From Nitrospira_D sp019636945 (GTDB lineage: Bacteria > Nitrospirota > Nitrospiria > Nitrospirales > Nitrospiraceae): a stretch of DNA of 64,000 nucleotides. Location of the stretch: the NCBI RefSeq assembly GCF_047338595.1, contig NZ_JBLFBO010000003.1, positions 1-64,000 of the forward strand, in the 5' to 3' direction. Made by a program: the position numbers and the translations under genes. Positions 7,780 to 17,215 of this stretch are shown piece by piece; the first letter of the stretch is position 1, and each line of letters begins with the position of its first letter. Below the pieces are notes generated by a model. That model saw nothing but the letters and a program-made list of their open reading frames with translations, was not told the origin of the DNA and ran no database searches.

Positions 7780-9069
7780 ATGCCCACGGTTACTTCATCC
7801 GCTCGTACGTGTATAGCCGAAACCATTGCCATTGGTTCGGAGTTGCTGGTCGGGGGGCGGGCCGATAGTAACTCATTATTCATCGCGGAGGCTCTTGCCG
7901 CGATCGGTGTGGAAGTCCGGTCTAAATCCATTGTTGGTGATGATGAGGGTGATATTGGGCATGCACTCATGATCGCCCGGCAACGGGCCGGCATTGTGAT
8001 CATGACGGGAGGGCTTGGCCCTACGGTTGATGATTGTACTCGAGAGGCCGTTGCAGCGGTGACGGGCTCCCGTCTGGCTCGCCGCAAAGAAGCGTTTGAG
8101 GGCATGAAGGCGCGATTGGCGCAGTGGGGAAGAGTGCCGAATCGGGGGCAGTTGCGACAAGCGCTGATTCCCGCCAACGCCATGGTCTTGCCCAATCCGG
8201 TCGGGTCTGCACCAGGATTTGCCCTTCCCTGGAAGGGGACGTACATCGTGACACTGCCGGGTGTACCGAGTGAAATGCGGGCCATGATGCAGGAGACGGT
8301 CATCCCCTTGATCGTGGACCGACTGAAACAATCGAAGCACGCACGGCCTCACCCCATCAGCCGGGTGATCTTTCAGACCTGGGGATTGCCGGAGGCTGAA
8401 GTGGATACCAAATTACAGGGAGTGGTTTCCAAGCGGGAACCGATCGCATTGGGGCTGCTGGCTTCGCCAAATGGGGTACTCGTGTCGTTGACGACGAGCG
8501 CCCGGCGTTCGGTCAAGGCGCACGTGCTCACGTCGAAAATCGAAGAGGTGCGTCGGCGCTTGGCGGAGTGGATCTATGCTGTAGGACAGGACACGATGGA
8601 AGAGGTCGTCGGGCGATTATTGGTTGAACAGCACCGCACGATCGCGGTTGCCGAGTCCTGCACCGGCGGGTTGATCGGCCATCGGCTCACCATGGTGCCG
8701 GGATCCTCTGTCTATGTCGATCGGGGCGCGATTTGTTATAGCAACCAAGCCAAAACGGAGATGCTCGGGGTACCGGCAAACCTCATCGCCCAACATGGAG
8801 CCGTCAGTCGAGAAGTGGCGCAAGCCATGGCGACGGGGATGCGAGAACGGGCTGGGGTGTCGGTGGCTTTGTCGGTCACGGGCATTGCCGGACCAGGAGG
8901 AGCCACGGAGACCAAGCCGGTCGGCTTGGTCTATATCGGACTCGACGGAGGAGCGGGCGAGCCGCTCACGAAAGAATTCCGGTTCCATGGCGATCGTTCG
9001 GTCATTAAACAACGCGCTGCGCAAGCGGCACTGGATATGCTGCGTCGGTGGTTGATCCAGAGAGGGTAG
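7780..9069 (+). CDS. cinA: CinA-family protein (MoCF-like plus NMN deamidase domain)
   Basis: The protein has 429 residues. Residues about 12-180 form the MoCF/MogA-like molybdopterin-binding fold (IAIGSELLVGGRADSNS, MTGGLGPTVDDCTREA). In two-domain CinA proteins this hydrolyses ADP-ribose. Residues about 275-425 are the CinA C-terminal domain (AVAESCTGGLIGHRL, SVTGIAGPGGATETKPVG), a nicotinamide-mononucleotide deamidase in pyridine-nucleotide salvage. The start ATG 7780 was chosen by family alignment. The stop TAG at 9067-9069 lies inside the start of a repeat element (gTAGCCC). In many bacteria cinA sits near recA, which here lies 7 kb away. Confidence 0.9.
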   Translation: MPTVTSSARTCIAETIAIGSELLVGGRADSNSLFIAEALAAIGVEVRSKSIVGDDEGDIGHALMIARQRAGIVIMTGGLGPTVDDCTREAVAAVTGSRLARRKEAFEGMKARLAQWGRVPNRGQLRQALIPANAMVLPNPVGSAPGFALPWKGTYIVTLPGVPSEMRAMMQETVIPLIVDRLKQSKHARPHPISRVIFQTWGLPEAEVDTKLQGVVSKREPIALGLLASPNGVLVSLTTSARRSVKAHVLTSKIEEVRRRLAEWIYAVGQDTMEEVVGRLLVEQHRTIAVAESCTGGLIGHRLTMVPGSSVYVDRGAICYSNQAKTEMLGVPANLIAQHGAVSREVAQAMATGMRERAGVSVALSVTGIAGPGGATETKPVGLVYIGLDGGAGEPLTKEFRFHGDRSVIKQRAAQAALDMLRRWLIQRG

Positions 9070-9252
9070 CCCGCATTATTCATAAACGCTTCTGCTATAA
9101 CAACATTCGTCGCTCGTCGTTCGTGAAGCGTCTCGGTCAAGGGTTTCAAGTTTGAGGTTTCATGTTTCAGGTTGTCCGGAAACGTGGAGCCTGAAACTTG
9201 GAACTTGAAACTCCCCGAGGCAATTTCACTACGAACCGTTATGAATAATGAG
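9067..9252. repeat. MITE-like intergenic element with inverted ends
   Basis: The segment between cinA and thpR starts cattattcataaacg (9075-9089) and ends with its near inverted copy cgttatgaataatg (9237-9250). Inside lies a long imperfect hairpin of tttcaag/cttgaaa arms (about 9131-9221). The terminal TAGCCC at its left end contains the cinA stop codon. A related piece recurs at 10541-10576. It looks like a non-autonomous palindromic repeat; the boundaries are approximate. Confidence 0.55.
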
Positions 9253-9259
9253 GGTAAGC

Positions 9260-9859
9260 ATGATTCGCACTTTTCTCGCCGTCGAACTCAGTGAGGACCT
9301 TCGCAAGCAGATCGCATTGGTGCAACAAGATTTGCAAGTACGGCTCGGCGGCGAGTCGTCAAAATCAGTCCGGATCGCCTGGGTACAGCCATCGTCCATT
9401 CATCTCACCTTGAGGTTTCTCGGCGATACGGATGAACAGGTACTCGAGCCGATGCGAGAAGCCATGGCGACCATCCGGAGATCCCATCCGACCATTCAGG
9501 TTCCCATCGATCGGCTCCAGGCCTTCCCCAATCTTCGGCAGCCACGGGTGCTGTGGGGCGGCCCATCTGAGCCATGGCTGAAGGGTGATGTAGCCAAACA
9601 GTTGACGGCATTGCATCGGGAGATCGAATCCTGTTGCCGGTCTCTCGGTTTTGTGACGGAGGACAAACCCTTTACACCACACCTCACCGTGGCACGGATC
9701 AAGACCGGCGATCGAGAGGTCGGGCAGAGGCTCGTTCAAAGCGGTGCCTGTGATCGTGCACTCTCTGTCGGTGTCATCACCGTCGGGCCGCTGGTCTTGA
9801 TGAAGAGCAAACTTCGTCCGACCGGACCGGTCTATACGAAGCTGTGGGAAGTAGCGTGA
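9260..9859 (+). CDS. thpR: RNA 2',3'-cyclic phosphodiesterase (2'-5' RNA ligase family)
   Basis: This 199-residue protein of the 2H phosphoesterase superfamily carries both signature motifs: HLTLRFLG near residue 45 and HLTVARIK near residue 139. These give the paired catalytic His-x-Thr. ThpR hydrolyses 2',3'-cyclic phosphates and can ligate 2'-5' RNA. The start ATG 9260 (MIRTFLAVEL) fits the family and has gaggg upstream. An earlier in-frame ATG at 9248 lies within the repeat element. Confidence 0.9.
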   Translation: MIRTFLAVELSEDLRKQIALVQQDLQVRLGGESSKSVRIAWVQPSSIHLTLRFLGDTDEQVLEPMREAMATIRRSHPTIQVPIDRLQAFPNLRQPRVLWGGPSEPWLKGDVAKQLTALHREIESCCRSLGFVTEDKPFTPHLTVARIKTGDREVGQRLVQSGACDRALSVGVITVGPLVLMKSKLRPTGPVYTKLWEVA

Positions 9860-9906
9860 GGGAGCTGAACCTTCTGCTTGTCTGATTTGGAAGCCACAGG
9901 TGCACG

Positions 9907-10452
9907 TTAAGGCTCAAGGAGCGGAATCAGCGTCTGGTGGCCTTGTTGCTGAGCCAAGTCGACCGGGCGTTCTCCCGAGGTCATTCTGGCCTGCTTATCT
10001 GCACCATGTCGAAGGAGAAGGCTGACGATCTCCTGATCGCCTCGATAGGCTGCGACGTGCAAGAGTGTTGCGCCACCGATCTGCACTTGTTCATTCACCT
10101 GCGCACCTTTCTCTAAGAGCAACGCCACCATCTCTCGCTGTCCCTCTTGGACTGCAATGGAAAGCGGCGTGATGCCGTCCTGGCTTCTGGGATTCGCCGC
10201 TGCACCCCGTTCGAGCAGCAGCGCTACCACGGGTCTCCGTCCATACTTGGCGGCGAGGTGGAGCGGGGTGATCCCACGCGCATCGGCTGATTCTGTATTG
10301 ATGCCTTGTCCAAGAAAGGTCTCCACTCGGAGCAGATTCCCATCCGCCGCGGCTCGGCGGAGTTGCTCTTCCGGTGATGTGGTGCAGCCACTGATCAACA
10401 GCAGTGCAAGAGACCAGAGGACTCGTTTCCAATTCAGTGTATCCGACGTCAT
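9907..10452 (-). CDS. ankyrin-repeat lipoprotein
   Basis: This 181-residue protein has a lipoprotein signal peptide (WSLALLLISGC, lipidated Cys near residue 23). It is followed by about four ankyrin repeats of 33 residues with the G-TPL-x-x-A core (GITPLHLAAKYGRRPVVALL, GITPLSIAVQEGQ). It is likely a membrane-anchored periplasmic binding protein. It lies just downstream of a larger ankyrin gene on the same strand. The C-terminal capping repeats of the two are nearly alike (SGERPVDLAQQQGHQTL versus SGEHPLDLARQQGHRTL), indicating duplication. Confidence 0.8.
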   Translation of the reverse strand: MTSDTLNWKRVLWSLALLLISGCTTSPEEQLRRAAADGNLLRVETFLGQGINTESADARGITPLHLAAKYGRRPVVALLLERGAAANPRSQDGITPLSIAVQEGQREMVALLLEKGAQVNEQVQIGGATLLHVAAYRGDQEIVSLLLRHGADKQARMTSGERPVDLAQQQGHQTLIPLLEP

Positions 10453-10540
10453 TTCATTCGCTCTTGGTTTCTAGAGGTGCGATTACAGAGAGTTCCGAGC
10501 CTCTTCACACGGTTTCAGCGTATGGCAGCCGCATGCCGGG

Positions 10541-10576
10541 GATTGCAGTCGACGCATTCATGAATACTGTGGGCTA
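10541..10576. repeat. partial copy of the TAGCCC...ATTCAT repeat
   Basis: On the minus strand this reads gtagcccacagtattcatga and continues atgcgtcgac. It matches the start of the element at 9066 (gtagcccgcattattcataa) in about three quarters of its bases. Its TAG (complement of 10574-10576) is the stop codon of the ankyrin gene, as happens at cinA. Confidence 0.5.
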
Positions 10577-11800
10577 CAGTTTCAGGATCGCATAGAGTGT
10601 GCGATGGCCTTGTTGACGAGCAAGATCGAGCGGGTGTTCACCCGATTGTGTCTTCGCACGTTTGTTTCCTCCATGCTTGAGCAGGAGCGTCACGAGCTCT
10701 CGATTGCCATGATAGGCACCCAGATGCAAGGGGGTTTTCCCGTCCGCGGTCTGCGCGTTGATCGCCGCGCCTTTTTTCAAGAGGAGGGCGGCCATCTCGC
10801 GATAGCCTGCTGCGGTTGCGATGTGGAGGGGGGTCGCGCCGTCAGGCGTGGATTGGTTGACCAAGGCGCCTTTTTCTAAAAGGAGTGTCGCGACGTCCCG
10901 GTGGTTGTTTTGCACGGCAAGGAAGAGCGGCGTCGCTCGGTTTCGTGCCTGTTGATTGATGGCGGCTTTCTTTTTCAGCAGCAGCGTCACCACCTCCCGA
11001 TGGCCGTTTTGCGCGGCAACGTGGAGTGGGGTCACACCGTTCTGGACCGATTGATTCACAAGCGCACCACGTTCGAGCAAAAGTTCCACGATGGCGCGAT
11101 GTCCGTTTTGTGCCGCGACTAACAGTGGTGTCGCCCCATCCGTCATGGCCTGGTTCACGGCGGCGCCTTGTTCGAGGAGCAGTGACACGGTTGGGAGATG
11201 GCCATTCTGGGCAGCGACGAACAGCGGCGTTGACCCGTCAGCCAAGCTCAGCTTCGCGTTGGTCCCATGTTGAAGCAGTAGCTCCACGACCGTGTGCTGG
11301 CCTCGTTGTGCCGCGATGAAGAGTGGCGTCACACCGTCTTCCGCAGCTTGATTTGCGTCGGCCTTATGGCGGAGCAAGAGGGCCACGATGTCTCGATAGC
11401 CGTTCTGCGCGGCGATGAAAAGCGGCGTCACACCTGTGGTGGTAGCAAGATTCGCGGTGGCTCCGTTATTGAGTAACAAGGCGGCCACCTCCGGATGGCC
11501 ATTCTGTGCCGCAATGTAAAGCGGGGTGGCTCCGTCGCTGGTCACGTGATTGACCGGTGCGGCTTTGCGCAGCAAGTATGTCACCACGTCGCGATGCCCG
11601 TTCCAGGCGGCCGCATGCAGGGCGGTCGTCCCCTGCGCATTGGCCGCGCTGACATCTGCTCCGTCCTCGACGAGTTTCTTGATCTGGGGAAGCTGCCCAT
11701 CCATGGCGGCTGTTAGTAGGGTTTCATCCACTGGTCGCATGGCCAGGAGCAGCGGCAGCAGGGCACAGAGGGTGCAGAGTGTGATCTGTCGCGAGGTCAT
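10574..11800 (-). CDS. secreted ankyrin-repeat protein
   Basis: This 408-residue protein starts MTSRQITL and has a signal peptide (TLCTLCALLPLLLA). The rest is about twelve consecutive ankyrin repeats, very regular in the middle (GVTPLFIAAQNGYRDIVALL). The regularity points to recent internal repeat expansion. Ankyrin arrays bind protein partners; the partner is unknown. A further in-frame ATG four codons upstream (11812) is possible. It is followed by the smaller ankyrin lipoprotein about 120 bases downstream. Confidence 0.85.
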   Translation of the reverse strand: MTSRQITLCTLCALLPLLLAMRPVDETLLTAAMDGQLPQIKKLVEDGADVSAANAQGTTALHAAAWNGHRDVVTYLLRKAAPVNHVTSDGATPLYIAAQNGHPEVAALLLNNGATANLATTTGVTPLFIAAQNGYRDIVALLLRHKADANQAAEDGVTPLFIAAQRGQHTVVELLLQHGTNAKLSLADGSTPLFVAAQNGHLPTVSLLLEQGAAVNQAMTDGATPLLVAAQNGHRAIVELLLERGALVNQSVQNGVTPLHVAAQNGHREVVTLLLKKKAAINQQARNRATPLFLAVQNNHRDVATLLLEKGALVNQSTPDGATPLHIATAAGYREMAALLLKKGAAINAQTADGKTPLHLGAYHGNRELVTLLLKHGGNKRAKTQSGEHPLDLARQQGHRTLYAILKL

Positions 11801-11935
11801 GTCAGTCTCCAAATTGGTGAGAGTAGAGGAAGGGGATTATGAACTAACTGGATTGCTTCCTTCCAGTCCTCTCTGCCATCGCGGAGCGTCAGGCGAGTCG
11901 ATGTACAAACCAGGCTCAATGGGACGGGCTGGATG

Positions 11936-13006
11936 TCAGGAGGCCAAGGGGGGATAGTCGCTGTAGCCGTCTGGTCCACCTCCATACAGGCGATCGTAGT
12001 TTACCGCATTGAGTGGAGCCTGTTGTGCAAAGTGCTCGACGAGGTCCGGATTGGCGATGTAGGGACGTCCGTAGACGATGGCGTCAGCGGCTCCTCGTGC
12101 AAGTGTCGATTCGCCACTCTCGCGGGTGTAACTCCCGTTGCTCATGAGGACGCCCTGGAACTGTCGTCGGGCGATTTCCAAGATGGCTTGTTCCGCAGGC
12201 AGCGCATGATTCTCGTGTCGGATTTCAAGGAAGGCGATCTTTCTCCGGCTCAATTCCTGCGCCACATAGGTCACGAGAGCTTCGGGTTGGCTGTCGACCA
12301 TGTCATTAAACGGGACGAGCGGTGAAATTCGCACCGCGACACATTCTGCACCCCAGACACTGATCGCACTGTCGGTTATCTCCAATAGAAACCGAGCCCG
12401 GTTGGGTATTGAGCCGCCATAGGCATCCGTGCGTGCGTTGACGCCATCGCGGAGAAAGTTATCGATCAAATACCCGTGGGCACCATGGATCTGTATCCCG
12501 TCGAAGCCAGCCTGTTTGGCGTTCTGTGCAGCAAGTGTGAACATCGCCACATAGCGTGGGATCTCCTCGGTGCGGAGAGCGCGAGGGATTTCATAGGGCT
12601 GGTCACCCTGAGGGGTGTGGGTCGTCTCATTGCGGATGGCTTTGGCGCTGCTCGAAACCGGCTGCTCGCCCTCGTTCAACAACGAGTGCGCGGCACGCCC
12701 AGGATGCCAGATCTGCAGGAAGATCCGGCCGCCTTTGGCATGGACCGCCTCCGTCACCCGTTTCCAGCCGGCTACATGTGCAGGGCTGTATATGCCACCT
12801 TCACCCATGAAGGCACAAGCATGGGCATCGACCATCGTACATTCCGTCATGATGAGGCCGCTCGACGCACGTTGTGAGTAGTAGTCCACCATCATGTCGT
12901 TGGGGATGTGTGTCGCGCCGGCTCGTGCACGGGTGAGGGGAGCCATGACGATCCGGTTGGGTAAGAGGAGTTCTCCAACTTGGAGCGGGGTGAACAATGT
13001 CGGCAT
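11936..13006 (-). CDS. old yellow enzyme-family FMN alkene reductase
   Basis: This 356-residue TIM-barrel flavoenzyme belongs to the OYE/NemA family, which reduces activated C=C bonds or nitro groups with NAD(P)H. Landmarks are the N-terminal LFTPLQVGELLLPNRIVMAPLTR, the substrate-anion His pair in IQIHGAHGYLIDNFLRD, NARTDAYGGS and the C-terminal phosphate-binding VYGRPYIANPDL. Length and motifs are standard. No linked regulator is visible. The substrate is not predictable. Confidence 0.9.
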   Translation of the reverse strand: MPTLFTPLQVGELLLPNRIVMAPLTRARAGATHIPNDMMVDYYSQRASSGLIMTECTMVDAHACAFMGEGGIYSPAHVAGWKRVTEAVHAKGGRIFLQIWHPGRAAHSLLNEGEQPVSSSAKAIRNETTHTPQGDQPYEIPRALRTEEIPRYVAMFTLAAQNAKQAGFDGIQIHGAHGYLIDNFLRDGVNARTDAYGGSIPNRARFLLEITDSAISVWGAECVAVRISPLVPFNDMVDSQPEALVTYVAQELSRRKIAFLEIRHENHALPAEQAILEIARRQFQGVLMSNGSYTRESGESTLARGAADAIVYGRPYIANPDLVEHFAQQAPLNAVNYDRLYGGGPDGYSDYPPLAS

Positions 13007-13290
13007 GGGTGGTCCTTTGCTTGATGGGTCAATCGTTCGCGGGAGAACTTATAAGTGAGCCAGCCGGAGAGTCAAGCTAATAGAGAGAACCGCGCGGACG
13101 AGTGGTGAGCGGGCGGTGCGGCTTTTCTGACCAGTGTCTGCTTCGATGTGCAGCGGTGGGTCACGTAGCGAGGCAAAGCTGAAGCGGTAGGTTACATGAT
13201 GTGGGACGGTAGATGCTGCTGTTGAGACAGCATGGCCATAGTACTTTCAGGCGGAAATCAAAAAGAATCGTGCAGCGGCCGCTGGTCGGC

Positions 13291-13392
13291 CTAATAACCT
13301 GCCGTCATCAGAGCGAACACCACAATGGCGACAATGACGATTCCGATGGCGATCAGCATGAGCGGCGGATCTTTGCCAAACATTCCAGGCAT
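13291..13392 (-). CDS. 33-residue single-pass membrane microprotein
   Basis: The frame encodes MPGMFGKDPP followed by a long hydrophobic helix (LMLIAIGIVIVAIVVFALM) and ends TAGY. ATG 13390-13392 is preceded on the minus strand by caagaggaagccc, a plausible Shine-Dalgarno region. The regular transmembrane helix with short polar ends argues for a real gene. No family is recognised; it resembles the small stabilising subunits of membrane complexes only in architecture. Confidence 0.6.
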   Translation of the reverse strand: MPGMFGKDPPLMLIAIGIVIVAIVVFALMTAGY

Positions 13393-13525
13393 GGGCTTCC
13401 TCTTGTAGGCGTATGACTCACCCTAATCCTTCTTGTTGTTGGGTGTCCAGCCGTAATCAGAAAAGACTCCCGGTCTCTTCATATGTATTCATTGCATCGT
13501 GACGACAGGGACGATCAGGGCGTCG

Positions 13526-14080
13526 CTACGGGCTTTCCTTTAGCGGGTAGTTGGAAATGGCTTTCTGCCGGGTCTGTTCTTTCTTGTTGGCCAAGTAGAG
13601 ATGCCGGATATACCAGGTGTAGAGCAACACCAGCAGCACAAAGTTGGGAATGAGGACGGCAGGTGTCGTCCATTGCCACCCGTCGAATTTCCAGTTGGAG
13701 AAGGGCCACAGCACCGGGGTCGGGAAAAAGGCATACGTATGCAAGGGCACGTCGGCCAAGATGTGCAGTCCCCATGCTCCGAGTTCCCAGACCGGTCGTT
13801 TCAAGAAGAGCCACACGAAGACAAAGACGACGAGAAAGACGACGAAACTATGGGTGCAATTGTAGAGTTGATGGACATAGTGCGGAATCGTCGATTCCGG
13901 AGGAGTGCCGTGACTAAAGTCGGGCTTCAGCGAGAAGCCGAACGCGGCTGCGATGTACAGGACTCCGAATGAAAAAAGATCGGGCGCCATGCCGATGGCG
14001 AATGCCAGCCCGAAACTCCATCGGCTCTTGCGGCCAAACGTAATCGAACCCCAGAGGCCATGAGAGATGAAGTCCATCAA
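13526..14080 (-). CDS. membrane-bound metal-dependent hydrolase-like protein (DUF457/YdjM type)
   Basis: This 184-residue polytopic membrane protein has about four or five transmembrane segments (FVVFLVVFVFVWLFL, TPAVLIPNFVLLVLLYTWYI). The N-terminal MMDFISHGLWGS, the APDLFSFG motif, CTHSF and HILADVPLHT carry the conserved His and Asp residues of the YdjM/DUF457 inner-membrane hydrolase-like family. Biochemical activity of this family is not established. The start may be the second Met (14077). Confidence 0.7.
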   Translation of the reverse strand: MMDFISHGLWGSITFGRKSRWSFGLAFAIGMAPDLFSFGVLYIAAAFGFSLKPDFSHGTPPESTIPHYVHQLYNCTHSFVVFLVVFVFVWLFLKRPVWELGAWGLHILADVPLHTYAFFPTPVLWPFSNWKFDGWQWTTPAVLIPNFVLLVLLYTWYIRHLYLANKKEQTRQKAISNYPLKESP

Positions 14081-14383
14081 ATCCTTTCACGGAAGCGTTA
14101 CGGCGATATTCTATCTGGTCGAGTCTCTTCTGGTCCATTGGGGCCGTGGCTCGACGGATCTGGTTTCACGGTGCCGGAGGCAATATCAACGAGCGTATGT
14201 TCGGGGTGCAGTTGAAGTACAGGCCGGTCCCACCTGAGATGTAACACAATAGGGTCAGGCAGCTGTTCCTACGGGCTTGAATGTGACGCGGTTCAGGAAT
14301 TGCCATCCGTGAGAGTGCTCACTTTGTGAGAAATGCGAGGTGCTCCCTATCAAGATGTATCGTTAGCGGGGGGCAGTCGCCTA
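14081..14383. other. intergenic stretch, nothing recognised
   Basis: This stretch of about 300 bases lies between two minus-strand membrane-protein genes. I see no convincing reading frame, RNA or terminator in it; it must contain the promoter of the gene at 13526-14080. Confidence 0.4.
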
Positions 14384-15361
14384 TTAGGCCTGATGGACCG
14401 GTTCGCGGAAGAAGTTGGCGGCTTTCAGGAATGTGCGCATGGAGGCGGGGAGCTGCGCGGCCGTGGCCAGGACGACGCCGAGGAGGTCTTTTGCCGCACG
14501 GCGATTGGCGGATTGGCGTTCGCGTCGACGATCAAAGGCCTCTGCTCCGCGGAGAATATACTCTTCCGTGAGATAGCCGGTTCGTAACGTCAAGAACGCG
14601 CTGCCCATTCCCTGCAACAGCGCATGGACGATCAGATGCATGCCGGGAATGGCCGACATGACCCCGCCGCCGACCGATGCACTTAACGGTGGGAACACAT
14701 CCTCGAGTTGCATGTCCTCGACACGTTCGGCGATCAGAGCTGCGGCGAGGATTTGTCCGTACATCGTGATCAAAGCAGGAAACGACGGACGAAAGCCGTA
14801 ATGGATGACGAGCGCACGTACCAGTTTGAGATTGGCATAGGCCAGCATCAGCGCATCAAGACTCCCGTTTTGGATGACGGCGGTGCTCAGGAACGCCAAC
14901 CGCGCATGATTTTTTACGATCTGGCCTGAACAGGCACGTTTCTCGTCAAGTGCGGCTTTGACTTCCTGCTGCAACCCAACACCGGACCACATCGACTCCT
15001 GTAATCGCCTCGTGACTTCTGCGGATAGGCCGCCACTGAGGAGAAAGCGTTTGGCAACGGCTTTGTATTCCTTCTGGGTCACGCTGGCATCGGACACCAG
15101 CACGCGCTGAAGCGGGTGCGAGTGCGTTCCGATGACGGACAGCACGGGTTTGATAAGCAGACCATAGATGGCACAGAGGACCAGTGTATAGAACGAGTAC
15201 TCCAGACTCCAATGGAGGCGGCTGAGGCGTTCTCCGATGTCCAGCACGTTCGAAAGGGCGATCAGGCTTAGGAAGAGCAGGATACCGAGTCCGAGGAACG
15301 CCCAGAACGAAGGTTTCCAGTGAGGAATGGGGGTAAGAGGCTGGTCTATTGGATGTGGCAT
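14384..15361 (-). CDS. YcjF/DUF697-like membrane protein
   Basis: This 325-residue protein has two N-terminal transmembrane helices (FWAFLGLGILLFLSLIAL and SFYTLVLCAIYGLLIKPVLS). A soluble helical region and a C-terminal DUF697-type domain follow (FPALITMYGQILAAALIAER, SVGGGVMSAIPGMHLIVHAL). In proteins of known genomic setting, DUF697 accompanies small GTPases or stress-response operons; neither is present here. The function is unknown. Confidence 0.6.
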   Translation of the reverse strand: MPHPIDQPLTPIPHWKPSFWAFLGLGILLFLSLIALSNVLDIGERLSRLHWSLEYSFYTLVLCAIYGLLIKPVLSVIGTHSHPLQRVLVSDASVTQKEYKAVAKRFLLSGGLSAEVTRRLQESMWSGVGLQQEVKAALDEKRACSGQIVKNHARLAFLSTAVIQNGSLDALMLAYANLKLVRALVIHYGFRPSFPALITMYGQILAAALIAERVEDMQLEDVFPPLSASVGGGVMSAIPGMHLIVHALLQGMGSAFLTLRTGYLTEEYILRGAEAFDRRRERQSANRRAAKDLLGVVLATAAQLPASMRTFLKAANFFREPVHQA

Positions 15362-15597
15362 GCAGGCAATTCCCTTGGTCTGCCTTGAGCAGTGGGACAG
15401 GCTGATGTAAGACCGTCCAGTGGAGCGTGCATGGACAAGGTCATCCTACCGAATAGAGGTATTCCATTCAAGGCCGAGAGGTGGTGCCACGGGATGGACT
15501 CAGGCCAGGTTCTTTTTTGATCAGAACCCCAAAGAGCTGTGGCTGTGGAGTTTCCCGGTGAGCGACTTCTCCTGACGCGGGAGAGAGGAAAGAGGGG

Positions 15598-15969
15598 TTA
15601 CCGGATTCTGACTTTCTCAACCAGCTGGCGCAGGCGTTTCCGCTGGACCGGCCGCAGATTCAGGAATTCCACTCCGAAGACCTGCCCACGGACCCACCGA
15701 ACGACAGCATGGTCAATGTGGATGCGCCAGCTATAGCTTGGCGAGAAGATCCACAGTTCGAGACTCATGTCGGTCCGGACAGTGGTTTCAGACTCGGCTG
15801 CACATCCTATTTTGGAAAGATCCAGGAGTGTCGCCTCCGCCTCTCCCACTTCATGATGTGAAAAGAAGAGACGGCAGTCCAATGGAATGCGAGGGGAGGT
15901 CCGTAACTCTCTTTTGTCGGTTTGGTCATCGCCGTGCATGAGCCGTCCCTGCAGCACATACCTCCGCAT
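15598..15969 (-). CDS. PilZ-domain protein
   Basis: This 123-residue protein begins with a short tail, then ELRTSPRIPLDC, which supplies the R-x-x-x-R half of the c-di-GMP motif. LLDLSKIGCAAES supplies the D-x-S-x-x-G half. The remainder is the six-stranded PilZ barrel (WIFSPSYSWRIHIDHAVVRWV, GVEFLN). It probably senses c-di-GMP in the cytoplasm. The start is ATG 15969; Met at 15939 is an alternative. No effector gene is adjacent. Confidence 0.8.
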   Translation of the reverse strand: MRRYVLQGRLMHGDDQTDKRELRTSPRIPLDCRLFFSHHEVGEAEATLLDLSKIGCAAESETTVRTDMSLELWIFSPSYSWRIHIDHAVVRWVRGQVFGVEFLNLRPVQRKRLRQLVEKVRIR

Positions 15970-16132
15970 AAATGAATCACCTCAAGCGGTTTCCCGCTAT
16001 TGATTTCGCCTTTCTTGCGCATCGGCGTGGGCTGGCCCATCACTCTCTTGTCGACGAGATCGGGCTAGGTTTCCCCTGCCTGCTTCGGTATAATCGCCCG
16101 ACATATCCTGTTCACCCTGGGAGGAGATTCGA

Positions 16133-17215
16133 ATGTCCGAAAAAGACGACAAGAAGCGCGCACTGGACTTGGCCCTGTCCCAGATCGAGAAGCAATATGG
16201 GAAGGGAGCCATTATGAAGCTGGGCGCCGAGGAGAAGGTCGATGTCCCGGCCATTTCCACCGGTTCGCTCGGTCTCGACATTGCCCTTGGGGTCGGCGGG
16301 CTTCCGCGCGGACGGGTGATTGAAATCTTCGGCCCGGAGGCGTCGGGAAAGACAACGATGACGCTGCATTGTATCGCCGAGGTGCAGAAGATTGGCGGAG
16401 TTGCCGCATTTATTGATGCCGAACACGCGTTGGACTTGACCTATGCCAAGAAGTTGGGAGTGCAGGCCGATGATCTCCTGGTGTCACAGCCCGATACAGG
16501 GGAGCAGGCACTGGAGATCGCCGAAACGTTGGTCAGAAGCGGGGCGATCGATCTGATCGTCATCGACTCGGTGGCGGCACTGACACCACGTGCCGAGATC
16601 GAGGGTGAGATGGGTGACGCCCATATGGGGCTTCAGGCACGGCTGATGTCGCAGGCCCTGAGAAAGCTTACGGGGGCGATCTCGAAATCGTTGACGACGG
16701 TCATCTTCATCAATCAAATTCGCATGAAGCTCGGTGTGATGTTCGGCAATCCCGAGACGACGACCGGCGGGAACGCGCTCAAGTTTTACTCCTCCGTCCG
16801 CTTGGATATTCGACGGGTTGAATCCATCAAGGAAGGGCAGGAGGTGATGGGGAGCCGGGTCCGCGTGAAGGTGGTCAAGAACAAAATGGCACCGCCGTTT
16901 CGTCAGGCGGAGTTCGACATCATGTTTGCCGAGGGGATTTCCAAAACCGGCGAGCTCGTGGATATGGGGGTCGACAAAAAGATCATTGATAAGTCCGGTG
17001 CCTGGTATTCCTATAACGGCGAACGAATCGGTCAGGGACGCGACGCGGCTCGAGAGTTTCTCAAGACCAATGTCGCCGCCGCTCGCGAGGTGGAACAAAA
17101 ACTGCGGGAGGTGGCTGGCGTTCCCGCACGAGGTGAGAAGAAGGCCGAGACCAAAGCTGAGACTAAAGAGGACAAACCGGTTGCGCGAAGTGAGGAAAAG
17201 CGGGCGCATCGGTGA
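16133..17215 (+). CDS. recA: recombinase RecA
   Basis: This 360-residue DNA recombinase and SOS co-protease is complete. Walker A is GPEASGKTT and AEHALD follows. The L1/L2 DNA-binding loop regions (HMGLQARLMSQALRKL, GNPETTTGGNALKFYSS) are intact, and FINQIRMK is conserved. The C-terminal tail is Lys/Glu/Ala-rich with KAETKAETK repeats. The start ATG is preceded by gggaggag. The next gene recX overlaps the 3' end, the usual recA-recX order. I do not see a convincing SOS box upstream. Confidence 0.98.
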   Translation: MSEKDDKKRALDLALSQIEKQYGKGAIMKLGAEEKVDVPAISTGSLGLDIALGVGGLPRGRVIEIFGPEASGKTTMTLHCIAEVQKIGGVAAFIDAEHALDLTYAKKLGVQADDLLVSQPDTGEQALEIAETLVRSGAIDLIVIDSVAALTPRAEIEGEMGDAHMGLQARLMSQALRKLTGAISKSLTTVIFINQIRMKLGVMFGNPETTTGGNALKFYSSVRLDIRRVESIKEGQEVMGSRVRVKVVKNKMAPPFRQAEFDIMFAEGISKTGELVDMGVDKKIIDKSGAWYSYNGERIGQGRDAAREFLKTNVAAAREVEQKLREVAGVPARGEKKAETKAETKEDKPVARSEEKRAHR

